DNA of 64,000 nucleotides, from assembly GCA_041562215.1 (NCBI GenBank), contig JBFEYJ010000001.1, positions 1 through 64,000 of the forward strand, given 5' to 3'. This DNA is from JBFEYJ01 sp041562215. Its GTDB lineage: Bacteria; Pseudomonadota; Gammaproteobacteria; Thiohalomonadales; Thiohalomonadaceae. This document shows, piece by piece, positions 26,389 to 35,276 of this stretch (position 1 is the stretch's first letter; every line of letters starts with the position of its first letter). The position numbers were made by a program, and so were the translations under genes. The notes under the pieces are model-generated. The model was not told the origin of the DNA. It did no database searches and was given only the letters and a program-made list of their open reading frames with translations.

Positions 26389-26766
26389 TTACGAGGATTT
26401 CGCGGCAAGGTGATGTTGTACCAGTGAAAGGATATCGCCGGGAGAAGTCGTTTCCTTGCACAGAAAATCACTGGCGCCATTGGCAAATGCCGCCTCGCGA
26501 TATTCAGGCAGATCATAACTGGTCAGAATAATGACATTGGTCGTCGCATCGGCATCCTTGAAAATGCGGGTCAGTGCGAGGCCGTTTTCACCTGGAATAT
26601 TGATGTCCATCAACACCAGATCAGGACGCAATGACGCCGTCACAGCAATAGCTTCCTCGCCAGTACCGACATCAAGGATTTCTATTGCGGGAAAATGCTC
26701 TTGCAACAATAAGCGCAGGGTTGTGCGAAAACCAAGATTGTCTTCCACAAGCAGTGTGCGAAACAT
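26389..26766 (-). CDS. Single-domain response regulator
   Basis: A 125-residue stand-alone receiver. I prefer the ATG at 26766, which starts the receiver fold directly; a longer in-frame start at 26802 adds 12 residues. Acidic pocket E8-D9, phosphoacceptor D54 in LVLMDINIPG, T82, and K104 in FLCKET are all present, so it should be phosphorylatable. With no output domain it probably acts by protein contact or as a phosphate sink for a nearby kinase. It is divergent from the NarL-type regulator gene and upstream of the oxidase operon. Confidence 0.88.
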   Translation of the reverse strand: MFRTLLVEDNLGFRTTLRLLLQEHFPAIEILDVGTGEEAIAVTASLRPDLVLMDINIPGENGLALTRIFKDADATTNVIILTSYDLPEYREAAFANGASDFLCKETTSPGDILSLVQHHLAAKSS

Positions 26767-27145
26767 TTTCACGGCCTCCACTGCAGGGTCCACCTGCACC
26801 ATATCCAGTTCACCAGGAATCTGTATCGCAACACACTCTCATGGCGGAGTAATTCCTACGAAAAGCAGATTAGTGAATAGCCGTGCTGATGTATCCCCGG
26901 TTGACACCCCAGTCCTGCCAGTGCATTACCCTATATTTTTTTCGGTTTTTCTCCGCACAGGAATTATGACAATGTTCATCTATACTGCTGAAACAATAGA
27001 GGAGCCCTCCGCGGCCGGGTAGTAGCTGCCCGTGCGTTCAGTGAAACTGCGGATCGCATCAGGCAAAAACAAGCTCTGTCACTTGCAACAATTGAGTGAC
27101 AACTACCATAATTTCTGAACAGCACTCACTTGTAGGGGAAAAAGC
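26767..27145. promoter_or_regulatory. Divergent promoter region between two response regulators
   Basis: About 380 bases without a gene. Close to the plus-strand regulator start there is a possible sigma-70 promoter, TTGCAA (27083-27088) and CATAAT (27107-27112) with 18 bases between. A perfect dyad, GTCACT (27078-27083) and AGTGAC (27095-27100) with an 11-base spacer, overlaps the -35 element and would be a sensible operator. Both calls are by eye. Confidence 0.4.
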
Positions 27146-27805
27146 ATGGCAAAGCAGGTGTACCGGGTTCTGCTCGCAGACGATCACACCATCCTGCGCG
27201 AAGGCTTACGCGCCCTCCTGGATGCATCACCGGATATCATGATTGTCGGCGAGGCCGCAGACGGTCATGAGGCAGTGCAAATGGCCAACCAAACCACACC
27301 GGATGTCATCCTTATCGACCTGTCGATGCCGAGAATGAACGGTACCGAAGCAATCGAATTAATACGCAGGAGAAATTCAAAACTAAAAATCATCGCACTA
27401 ACCGTTCATCGCACCGAGGAATACGTCCGTGCAACACTCGATGCCGGTGCTAACGGCTACGTACTCAAAGACGACACACGCAACGAACTGATTTCATCGA
27501 TTAATGCAGTGATGCAGGGCAAGACCTACCTTAGCCCATCGATCTGTGCCCAACTGGTCAACGGCTATCTGGAACCCCATGGCCCCAACAGCACCTGCTC
27601 ATCATGGGATACACTCACCCTTCGCGAACGTGAGGTCATCAAGCTTATCGCAGAGGGAAATACCAACAAAGTGATCGCTCGCCTACTTTCCATCAGCGTA
27701 AAAACTGTAGAGAAACACCGTGGCAACCTGATGAAGAAACTTGGCCTACACAGCGCCTCAAAGATCACTGCCTACGCCATTGAGCACAGACTGATCGAAC
27801 TGTGA
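27146..27805 (+). CDS. NarL/FixJ-family response regulator
   Basis: A 219-residue transcription regulator. Receiver residues D12-D13, phosphoacceptor D58 in ILIDLSMP, T86 and K108 are intact. A LuxR-type helix-turn-helix occupies about residues 150-212 (LTLREREVIKLIAEGNTNK, then KTVEKHRGNLMKKL). A TAGGGG site precedes the ATG. The gene converges on the kinase gene and overlaps its 3' end by 48 bases, so the two are the obvious two-component pair. Targets are unknown; the adjacent oxidase and secretion operons are candidates. Confidence 0.93.
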   Translation: MAKQVYRVLLADDHTILREGLRALLDASPDIMIVGEAADGHEAVQMANQTTPDVILIDLSMPRMNGTEAIELIRRRNSKLKIIALTVHRTEEYVRATLDAGANGYVLKDDTRNELISSINAVMQGKTYLSPSICAQLVNGYLEPHGPNSTCSSWDTLTLREREVIKLIAEGNTNKVIARLLSISVKTVEKHRGNLMKKLGLHSASKITAYAIEHRLIEL

Positions 27806-29815
27806 CAAAGCGACTTTGACAGGCCAGAAGGCGCTGATCCTGGTCCCTTCACCACACACAGATTGAATATCGAAGGACCCGCCCATCAACTCGGCGCGTT
27901 CGCGCATACTTTTAAGTCCCAGACTGGGACCATTGACCACATCCGCATCCATAACAAAGCCACAACCGTTATCATTAATATTCAGCGCCAACCTGTCATC
28001 CTGCACTTGCAGGGAGAGTTCGACCCGGTTAGCTGACGCGTGTTTGCTGATGTTATGAAAAGCCTCCTGCGTAATGCGGAAAATCACGACCTTGAGCTCT
28101 TCGCGTAACGCCGTTTCCTGAACCGTTACACTCTTTACCACTGCGATCCAGGGGAACATGGTGCCGAACTCACGGCAAAACCAGTTGATGGTTGCCACTA
28201 AGCCAAGGTCATCAAGAATTGAGGGACGCAAATCCATCGAGGTACGGCGGACCTCCTCAATGGAGTCACGGATCTTGCCAACCACATCGTGCAGACGTTC
28301 CAGCGACTGTGCACTCGCTGACTCCTCTGCACAACGCAACACATCCTCGACCGAGAACTTGATTGCGCTCAGTCGCTGCCCGATACCATCATGCAGCTCA
28401 TTAGCGATACGTTTCCGTTCGTTTTCCTGCGCCGTTATGAGCAGCGAGGAGAGTTGATGCATGGCCTGTTCTGAATGGCGCAATTCCTCATGGATACGCA
28501 CCTGCTCTGAAACATCGATGACGTTTCCGAGCACAAACACCCCCTCATCGTTTTCCAATCGGGCGTGGCTCATCTTCATCCAGATACTTCCCCCGTCACG
28601 TCGCCGCCCCTCCACGACGTTGGCGCGACTCATTGTTGCATTGGTGTTCTGGTCCATATCAGGTAACGACCCTAGGTCATCAACATCATCGAGCAATCGG
28701 TGTAATTCCATGCCTGCAATCTCATCACGGGTATAGCCGAAGATTTCCGCGAACCGTTCATTGCAAAACACCACCCGGTTTTCCTGCTGGAGGTAAATCC
28801 CTGTCAAGGTATTCTCAACCAGAGAGGTATAACGTCTCCCAAGGGCCTCAAGCGACAGACGATCACGCTCATTTTCATCGACTTGCTGTTTCAGCATATC
28901 GATCACCATGGTCAACTGCCCGGTCTTTCTTGCCACCTCGTGTTCAAGCTTTTTGCTGTATTCAATCGCGATCTCATCCTCACGACGTCGCTCACTGACA
29001 TCTCGTATAATCGACACCAGTTCGCCCTTCCCGGCCGCATTCACAATGGCATGAGTCCGCGCCTCTACCCAGCACCAGTCACCGGAAGCGTTTTTCAGGC
29101 GGAATGTATTGCTCTCGACGAATTCACCTGCAGGTATCTGGCTCACTCTGTCAGCAACAGGGCCACGATCTTCCTCGTGGATCTGGGCAAACAGGCTAAC
29201 GCCGAGCAACGCCTGCGGCTTGCGCCCCAGCAGTGCACTGCTTGCCGACGAGAGATAATGGATTGTGCCATCAGAACTGTGCTGGACAATAAGGTCGGAG
29301 ACCGATTCGACCAGCAACTGCAACTTTTCCTCGCTGGCGGATGCCTTACGATCCATCCCTACCCGGCGGGAAACATCCTCAGCAACGAACAGGGAAAAAC
29401 GGTTCTCATTGCCAAGTTTCACCTCGGTCTGATGCAGTGAGGAGAGATGGATCTTCAGATAACGTGAAAGCTGTTCATCGTAAACGCGCAAACCGTTTGC
29501 AGGTGTCGCGAAACCAGCCATTCCAGCCAAAGCGACATGCTGCCTGAGGTAGCAGTCGGGTTCGGTGCAGTGAGGATGCAGTCGCTGGTGAAGACCGCCA
29601 CCGGCGGCGCTTTGTACATCACCCAGCCCCCAGCGCTCTAAGGTTCGATTAGTGCGGACGATCCGACCGTCCGCATCAACCAGACAGATAAGCTGCGGCA
29701 GTGTATCGACGACCGCTTCCCAATGGCGCTTCGCCGTACCGATGGGACCTTCAGTCGAGCCGTGTTCCACCGATGCGATACGCTTTAATCCAGACATGCT
29801 GAAATTATTATCCAT
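27758..29815 (-). CDS. Multi-PAS sensor histidine kinase, NarX/DegS (HisKA_3) type
   Basis: A 685-residue kinase without membrane helices. Three PAS modules are visible (about 25-150, 155-285 and 325-455), separated by a coiled coil near 285-325. The dimerisation box RKRIANELHDGIGQRLSAIK contains the phosphorylated His475 and is typical of NarL-partner kinases. The ATPase domain follows with NINDNGCGF and GLKSMRERAELMGG. The 3' end overlaps the NarL-type regulator on the other strand. The 5' end overlaps gspM by 8 bases, so it may be cotranscribed with the two secretion genes upstream. An ATG at 29797 is an alternative start. Confidence 0.92.
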   Translation of the reverse strand: MDNNFSMSGLKRIASVEHGSTEGPIGTAKRHWEAVVDTLPQLICLVDADGRIVRTNRTLERWGLGDVQSAAGGGLHQRLHPHCTEPDCYLRQHVALAGMAGFATPANGLRVYDEQLSRYLKIHLSSLHQTEVKLGNENRFSLFVAEDVSRRVGMDRKASASEEKLQLLVESVSDLIVQHSSDGTIHYLSSASSALLGRKPQALLGVSLFAQIHEEDRGPVADRVSQIPAGEFVESNTFRLKNASGDWCWVEARTHAIVNAAGKGELVSIIRDVSERRREDEIAIEYSKKLEHEVARKTGQLTMVIDMLKQQVDENERDRLSLEALGRRYTSLVENTLTGIYLQQENRVVFCNERFAEIFGYTRDEIAGMELHRLLDDVDDLGSLPDMDQNTNATMSRANVVEGRRRDGGSIWMKMSHARLENDEGVFVLGNVIDVSEQVRIHEELRHSEQAMHQLSSLLITAQENERKRIANELHDGIGQRLSAIKFSVEDVLRCAEESASAQSLERLHDVVGKIRDSIEEVRRTSMDLRPSILDDLGLVATINWFCREFGTMFPWIAVVKSVTVQETALREELKVVIFRITQEAFHNISKHASANRVELSLQVQDDRLALNINDNGCGFVMDADVVNGPSLGLKSMRERAELMGGSFDIQSVCGEGTRISAFWPVKVALSQFDQSVLNGVGSDL

Positions 29816-30407
29816 TATCTTTCACCTGTTTTCGATAACCCATGAGATCCAGGCTGACATCCAGAACCTGCTGATCGCCACTACCACGCCATCTTGCTGT
29901 AGAACCTGATGGACGGGCTGAAATGGTCACGTTATTCAATTGCAAAACCGGTGGTTGTGTTTCCAGCTCATAGAGAATTTTTTCCAACGTCGGCAAATCC
30001 ATCCGCAAATTCACCCTGAGCACCACCCTATGCAGGCCGTTCTGTTCTTGCTCACCCAGGATCTGACTACTGACAATACTTCCTCCCTGTTTCTCAACAG
30101 ACTGTTTCACCCGACGCTGCAATTCCGCAGCGGCAAGTGTCGGACGGTTGTTTTCAAGATAGTAGCCATGGCGCTTCTCCACCAATGCCAGGCGATTCAA
30201 CTGTTCCCTCGCCGCCTTGCCCTCTTCAAGGATTGTCTGCGAACCGGCAATACGCTGGTTTAACCGCTGTAATTTTTGCTCATAACCGACCGCCACCCCT
30301 CGCAGTGGCATCACCAGTAGCACCCAGACAACGGAAATCATCACGACGAGGATCGTCAGCGCGAGGATCCGCCGCTGCATTGATGTAAATTGTTCAAGGT
30401 GTATCAC
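29808..30407 (-). CDS. gspM: Type II secretion protein M (GspM, PilO-like)
   Basis: A 199-residue bitopic protein: short cytoplasmic tail, one membrane helix (about 13-34), a coiled coil (about 40-75) and a periplasmic ferredoxin-like domain with the family-typical LPTLEKILYELETQPPVLQLNNVTI. The GTG start has AAGGGG five bases upstream and lies within the end of the gspL gene. In the secretion platform GspM pairs with GspL. It belongs to the shorter GspMb group as far as I can judge. It is separated from the rest of the secretion genes by two plus-strand genes. Confidence 0.8.
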   Translation of the reverse strand: MIHLEQFTSMQRRILALTILVVMISVVWVLLVMPLRGVAVGYEQKLQRLNQRIAGSQTILEEGKAAREQLNRLALVEKRHGYYLENNRPTLAAAELQRRVKQSVEKQGGSIVSSQILGEQEQNGLHRVVLRVNLRMDLPTLEKILYELETQPPVLQLNNVTISARPSGSTARWRGSGDQQVLDVSLDLMGYRKQVKDNG

Positions 30408-31566
30408 TATTGCCCCTTATCGCCAGCGAAATGACATAACGCTCATTCCCGGTTTTCGGGTTTTGCGTTAATGGCGCTTCAAAGCGAGGGTCGGAAAAGA
30501 TCGAGGATTTGCTGAGCTGTGCCAACAACTCGGAAGCGGCACTCGCCTCACCGCTTAGCCTGACACGCCCGGATGTTATCGTAACCTGTCCTGCCCACGA
30601 CTCATCTGACATCAGATGTGTAAGCTCCAATAACACATCTAGCACGGAGGGCATTGCGCTTGTCTGCTGCTGTATCAGGGTCATCCGTTCTATACGGTCA
30701 AGGAGATCCTCCCGATCGCTTTCTGCCTGATGCAGCTGTGCACGCAACCCCGAGAGCTCACTTTCGAGTTGGGAGGTCGCCTGCTGACGCTGAATAAATG
30801 GCATGACAGCAACGACCAGCAGCAGCGCCAAAGCCGACAGAGCCAACACCCGGTCAAATCGATTCATGCCGGCCGTTGCCGAACGCCACTCTGGAGGACA
30901 GAGATCGATACCCTCCCTTCCATTAGCCGATGCACTGGCAACGTCCACTGTTGCTATTTCGATATTCATGTCGGCAAGCGCATGAATGGCCGGCTCCACC
31001 CCTTCAGTCGGTGCCACGTAAAGTATGATTGCAATTTTTTTGTTCACCAAATCACGACGAACAATCCTGTAATCGAAGACCACGTCGCTCTCAGCGAAGG
31101 GGGTATAGTGGTCCATGGAAAACGACAATACCCGACGCAAGGTACTCTCCGCCTCAAGTGGCAACTCCAGTTCACGCACCAACACGAGAGCCTCATCGAG
31201 CAGAAGGTCACAACGCTGTTTCAGCAGATACGGAGGTAAGCTGCCGCTGGTGCTGCTCCCAGACTCAAGCGCATGACAGATTTCCTCACCTGTCGGGCTG
31301 TTCGGATCGACAAAACACAACTTCTCGTGTGATATCGTGACCAGCAGGCGTTGCTCAGAGAAGAGTCGACGCAGCGAGGGCGGCAGAAGCAAACCGATCT
31401 CCCCCAGCCACCAGTGAACCATTGGCATCACCGACGAAAAATGCGATTTCAGTTTCGCTCCATCCACTCCTGAGCCACTAACCTCCTTATGTCCTCTGGG
31501 TTTATCAAGGGGATCCCCGCTCCCCGCCTCAGAAGCTGTTCTATTTTCATCATCAATAGCATTCAT
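30394..31566 (-). CDS. gspL: Type II secretion protein L-like (GspL/PilN fusion)
   Basis: A 390-residue protein. The cytoplasmic N-terminal half (about 70-235) fits the actin-like GspL/PilM fold that holds the secretion ATPase. A membrane helix at about 248-265 (LALSALALLLVVAVMPFI) is followed by a coiled coil and a PilN/GspL ferredoxin-like periplasmic domain. It overlaps gspM by 14 bases. The first ~60 residues are polar and poorly conserved looking, so the true start may be later. It is divergent from the SCO gene. Confidence 0.72.
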   Translation of the reverse strand: MNAIDDENRTASEAGSGDPLDKPRGHKEVSGSGVDGAKLKSHFSSVMPMVHWWLGEIGLLLPPSLRRLFSEQRLLVTISHEKLCFVDPNSPTGEEICHALESGSSTSGSLPPYLLKQRCDLLLDEALVLVRELELPLEAESTLRRVLSFSMDHYTPFAESDVVFDYRIVRRDLVNKKIAIILYVAPTEGVEPAIHALADMNIEIATVDVASASANGREGIDLCPPEWRSATAGMNRFDRVLALSALALLLVVAVMPFIQRQQATSQLESELSGLRAQLHQAESDREDLLDRIERMTLIQQQTSAMPSVLDVLLELTHLMSDESWAGQVTITSGRVRLSGEASAASELLAQLSKSSIFSDPRFEAPLTQNPKTGNERYVISLAIRGNSDTP

Positions 31567-31803
31567 TGTTGTGTATCAATTGGACATCGTCTTCAAAACT
31601 ATAGTCCAGCCACTTCTCATCCGCCGTAGGTGCCCGCAGTAGGACAACACCTTAGCTGTGTGTAGGTAGTACCCCATCCCCTATGAATCAGCCATTGATG
31701 GATTACATTTAATGACGTCACCATGACAACTAGAGGCCGCGCCTGCCTGCCAGAGGCACACCAAGGCCACGTTAATCACAGTAAATCTCCGTGGGAGAAA
31801 CCA

Positions 31804-32514
31804 ATGAAGTCCACACTATTATCTGTCCGGAAGAAGATGCCGTCTTTCGTCAGCCTGATCACCATTACGGCTGCTGCGATAGCCGCCCAAGCGGGCGCCG
31901 CAGAGGAAATGAATCACCACCATCATGCCGGTCATGCACCGATGCAGATTCAGGAGACCACGGCGGTAAATACCATGGAAGATCACTCCCAGCATATGCA
32001 GGCTATCCAGTCGATGAAAAATCACGATTACCGGCGCCATGTCGATAACTACACGCTGCCGTCGCTGGAATTGGTCGATATGCACGGCAAAACGCTCCGC
32101 ATGGATGAGGTGCTGAATACCGATCAGCCACTGATGGTGAATTTCATCTACACCTCCTGCACAACCATCTGTCCGATCCTCAGCGCCACATTTTCATCAG
32201 CACAACAGCAGATGGGAGAGGAGGCTGAACCTGTTAAATGGGTTTCGATCTCTATCGATCCGGAATACGACACACCGGAACGCCTGCGAGAATATGCCCA
32301 ACGTTTTGACGCCGGTGCCAACTGGCAATTCATCACCGGCGAGGTCGAACAGATCATCGAACTGCAAAAGGCCTTTAATGTCTATTTCGGCAGTAAGGCC
32401 AACCACAAGCCGGTCACCCTGATGCGAGCAGGACGCGATCAGTCATGGGTACGGATCGAGGGTCTCACCAGCGGAGCCGAACTGGTCGCAGAGTACCGAC
32501 AGATCGCACGGTAG
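31804..32514 (+). CDS. SCO1/SenC/PrrC-family copper protein
   Basis: A 236-residue exported or anchored protein; GGGAGA precedes the ATG at 31804, while a longer frame from 31723 lacks support. After the N-terminal hydrophobic segment comes a His/Met-rich stretch (NHHHHAGHAPM, about 37-47) and then a thioredoxin fold with C119-TTI-C123-P and His201, the three SCO copper ligands. SCO proteins deliver copper to, or reduce, the CuA site of cytochrome oxidase. It is cotranscribed with the cytochrome c fusion two bases downstream. It fits functionally with the PCu(A)C chaperone encoded earlier. Confidence 0.92.
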   Translation: MKSTLLSVRKKMPSFVSLITITAAAIAAQAGAAEEMNHHHHAGHAPMQIQETTAVNTMEDHSQHMQAIQSMKNHDYRRHVDNYTLPSLELVDMHGKTLRMDEVLNTDQPLMVNFIYTSCTTICPILSATFSSAQQQMGEEAEPVKWVSISIDPEYDTPERLREYAQRFDAGANWQFITGEVEQIIELQKAFNVYFGSKANHKPVTLMRAGRDQSWVRIEGLTSGAELVAEYRQIAR

Positions 32515-32516
32515 TG

Positions 32517-34178
32517 ATGAAATTATCGCGACAACTGGTACTCCTGCTGTTATTTTCTTCGAACGGGCTTGCTGTCACTGTACAGGAGAGTCTGCCTGCG
32601 CATAGCGGCAAGCAATCACAACAAGAACGACTCGAGGCCGGGAAGCAGATCTACCTTTACGGCAAACTTGCCGACGGCGAACCCATCACCGCCAGGGTCC
32701 GCGGCGATGTCACGCTGCGAGGCGCCGGATACGCTTGCGTCAATTGCCACCGGCGTAGCGGTATCGGATCGAGCGAAGGAGGTGATCCGGTCCCGCCATT
32801 GATCGGCAACGCGCTTTTTTCACCGCGCGTCGTCGCTTTGCACGATAATTACCCTAGCGGCGCCTTACACAATGAAACCCGTCCTGCCTATACGACTGAT
32901 AGCCTGAAGCGGGCACTCAGGCAAGGGGTCGATCCGACCGGACGGGAACTGTCACCACTGATGCCTCGCTTTTCGCTCACGGACAACGAGGTGCTTGCAA
33001 TCTCCAGTTACCTTGCCAGCCTGAGCGTCGCCATACCGCCGGGAATCGATGACCAGGAAATGCATTTCGCCACCATCACGACACCCGGCAACGATGCCGC
33101 ACGTCAAGCCATGCTCGATGTCTTCACCACCTTTTTCCGCGACAAGAATGCCGGCACCCGCAGCGAAACCCGACGGGCGCAAAATTCGCCCTACCACAAG
33201 GACTGGGTCTACGGGGCGTATCGGCGCTGGCGACTGCATGAGTGGATGTTGCATGGAGCACCGGAAGAATGGCAGGTGCAACTGCAGGCTTTCTATACCA
33301 AGCAGCCGGTGTTTGCCATCCTCGGTGGTGTGGGGAGCGACGACTGGCTGCCCGTTCACCGCTTCTGCGAGGAACAACAACTCCCCTGCCTGATGCCGCA
33401 TATCCCTTTGCCGCCGACACATGCCGACGACGACTTCTACTCAGTCTATTTCTCCCGTGGGGTCGAATTGGAGGCCCAAACGCTGGCCAAGCACCTCAGC
33501 GACACCACCCGGCAGTCACAGCAGGTGATTCAGGTACGAATTGAGCAGGGCGTTGCGCAAGCGGCGACAGATGCCTTGCATCAGGCATTAGCAGGCAGGG
33601 AGACACTTACGCTAACGGAAATCATCCTGGCGTCAGACCAGGTACCCGCCCTCGATTTCTGGACAGAGCTTGCCGCAAAGTATGGTGAGGCGGTGTGGGT
33701 CCTGTGGCTCGACGAAGAGCACCTGAAGGGGCTCACTTCACTTGCCGAAGCGGGTTCCACATCACCTGCGGCAATTTATCTTTCAGCGTCACTTCAGCGA
33801 AACATCTCTGCCCTGCAGCATCATCCACTGCATTCACGCTTCACCCTGCTCACTCCCTACCGGGCAACCGACAATGAAAATAACACCCTTCGTTTTCGCA
33901 CCTGGGCACGCCTGCGTCAGCTGCCGATCAGCAACCTGCACCTTCAGTCTTCCAGTTTTCTCGCTGCCACCCTGCTGGGCGAAACCCTGATGCACCTGCG
34001 CGGCAATCTCTCACGAGAGTATTTTATCGAGCGCATCGAACATATTATCGACAACATGATCAACCCCTCGCTTTATCCTCGTATCAGCCTCGCTCCGGGT
34101 CAACGCTTCGCCGCTAAGGGGTGTTATGTGTGGGAAATGGGAAAGGACTTCGAAACCGCCGAATGGATCGTTCCGTAA
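32517..34178 (+). CDS. Cytochrome c fused to a periplasmic-binding-protein-like domain
   Basis: A 553-residue exported protein. A signal peptide (1-19) precedes a monohaem cytochrome c domain with C74-VN-C77-H78 and a likely axial Met149 in SPLMPRF. From about residue 180 to the end there is a periplasmic ligand-binding fold like branched-chain amino-acid receptor proteins, with no own transporter genes nearby. It starts two bases after the SCO stop, so the pair is probably translated together. Possibly a redox sensor or an electron carrier of the copper-handling path; the ligand is unknown. It ends just before the REP-like element. Confidence 0.85.
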   Translation: MKLSRQLVLLLLFSSNGLAVTVQESLPAHSGKQSQQERLEAGKQIYLYGKLADGEPITARVRGDVTLRGAGYACVNCHRRSGIGSSEGGDPVPPLIGNALFSPRVVALHDNYPSGALHNETRPAYTTDSLKRALRQGVDPTGRELSPLMPRFSLTDNEVLAISSYLASLSVAIPPGIDDQEMHFATITTPGNDAARQAMLDVFTTFFRDKNAGTRSETRRAQNSPYHKDWVYGAYRRWRLHEWMLHGAPEEWQVQLQAFYTKQPVFAILGGVGSDDWLPVHRFCEEQQLPCLMPHIPLPPTHADDDFYSVYFSRGVELEAQTLAKHLSDTTRQSQQVIQVRIEQGVAQAATDALHQALAGRETLTLTEIILASDQVPALDFWTELAAKYGEAVWVLWLDEEHLKGLTSLAEAGSTSPAAIYLSASLQRNISALQHHPLHSRFTLLTPYRATDNENNTLRFRTWARLRQLPISNLHLQSSSFLAATLLGETLMHLRGNLSREYFIERIEHIIDNMINPSLYPRISLAPGQRFAAKGCYVWEMGKDFETAEWIVP

Positions 34179-34196
34179 GGTTCAAAGTTCAAAAGG

Positions 34197-34264
34197 TAGG
34201 AGCGGCGTGCCCTGTCGCCATATGCTAAAGATGCCACCGCTGTCGTGGAAAGATGCCGCTCCTA
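34197..34264. repeat. REP-like inverted repeat
   Basis: TAGGAGCGGC (34197-34206) and GCCGCTCCTA (34255-34264) are perfect 10-base inverted copies separated by 48 bases that contain smaller dyads such as GGCG...CGCC. The GTAGGAGCGGC core resembles REP/BIME palindromes common in gammaproteobacteria. It lies between two convergent genes, a usual REP location, and could also end both transcripts. Confidence 0.65.
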
Positions 34265-34327
34265 AGGCAAAAGCTAGCGGCAGGGTTTAAGAACAGTGTC
34301 CAACCTAGAATACTGAACTTAAAATTT

Positions 34328-35269
34328 TCAGCGTTGAAGGCGAAACACCTGCCCCTGATAACTCAACACCAAATCCTTCCGGCCGATCTCCTCCACCTCA
34401 ATCCCTGCCTCTGTACGATCCCCTTCGCGGTACTTTTTCATATTAATGATGACAAATCGAGCCTCTGCTTCATCGGCATATGCCTGGGCATTGATCACGA
34501 TCTTCGGCAGCGTGCTTTGGAAACGGTACGGCAGGGTGCGCAACAACGGGGGAAGCGGTTCGTCCGGCATCACATCATCGTGCGCGGAGAGATCGACCTC
34601 AGTGGTACCGATTTGCGGAACAAAGTCTGACGCCGGCGTATCAAGATCGGGCAACGGCCAGCCATGCTTCACTTCACCAGAGACCATGTCCACCACCTCA
34701 TCGCTGTGATCCTCCACACGAGAAGTTAGTGATGATCCGGTGCTCTCTTGCCGTTTCTCCTCAGCCATACTCTCTTCCACACTGCGAGTGGTATGCCTTG
34801 TCTCAGGCCGGGATACTGTGGCAGGAAGTTCCCTTATCGCTATATCCACTGTCTTGGGCGCCGGGGAATCATCGGCGATGAGCATCGATGACGATGCCTT
34901 TGTGGCGTCGACGGTAGGCGTGGAAAGCGCTACAGGTTGGGGTTCGGCTAATACAGGGGATCGGGCAGACGGCATTCGCTGTGGCGTTTTGGTATTGCTG
35001 CTATCAGCGATTCCGGCATGCATTTGCTCGATAACTTCGGCATCAACATCATCAGCGGCAGAGGCTACTGCCTCTGCTGTGACGTCATCACTGGCCCACC
35101 ACCAGGTTAGCGCCATGGCGCAGGCCGTCACAACAGCAACATAGATGAGGCGTCTTGCCTGTCCATGCCTGGCGACAATGTCATACTGACGCGGTGCGGC
35201 GATAGTGGAGTTACGAGTTAAGTCTCGCTCCGTCTCCGCCTTGCGCAATGCATCGAGTATGTAAGACAT
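34328..35269 (-). CDS. gspB: Type II secretion protein B (GspB/ExeB)
   Basis: A 313-residue bitopic protein. The family start MSYILDALRKAE is exact. A membrane helix near residues 42-58 is followed by a long Pro/Ser/Thr-rich periplasmic linker and the C-terminal GspB domain (about 230-313) with LPYRFQSTLPKIVINAQAY. With GspA it helps assemble the secretin in the outer membrane across the peptidoglycan. It follows gspA by 7 bases and is the last gene of the main secretion operon. Confidence 0.92.
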   Translation of the reverse strand: MSYILDALRKAETERDLTRNSTIAAPRQYDIVARHGQARRLIYVAVVTACAMALTWWWASDDVTAEAVASAADDVDAEVIEQMHAGIADSSNTKTPQRMPSARSPVLAEPQPVALSTPTVDATKASSSMLIADDSPAPKTVDIAIRELPATVSRPETRHTTRSVEESMAEEKRQESTGSSLTSRVEDHSDEVVDMVSGEVKHGWPLPDLDTPASDFVPQIGTTEVDLSAHDDVMPDEPLPPLLRTLPYRFQSTLPKIVINAQAYADEAEARFVIINMKKYREGDRTEAGIEVEEIGRKDLVLSYQGQVFRLQR

Positions 35270-35276
35270 GGCGGTT

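Noticed and set aside
26280..26531. Small plus-strand frame beginning MSKVVVHLTDKD
   Set aside because: The opening looks protein-like, but the second half is antisense to the response regulator and no good ribosome site is present; left out for lack of support.
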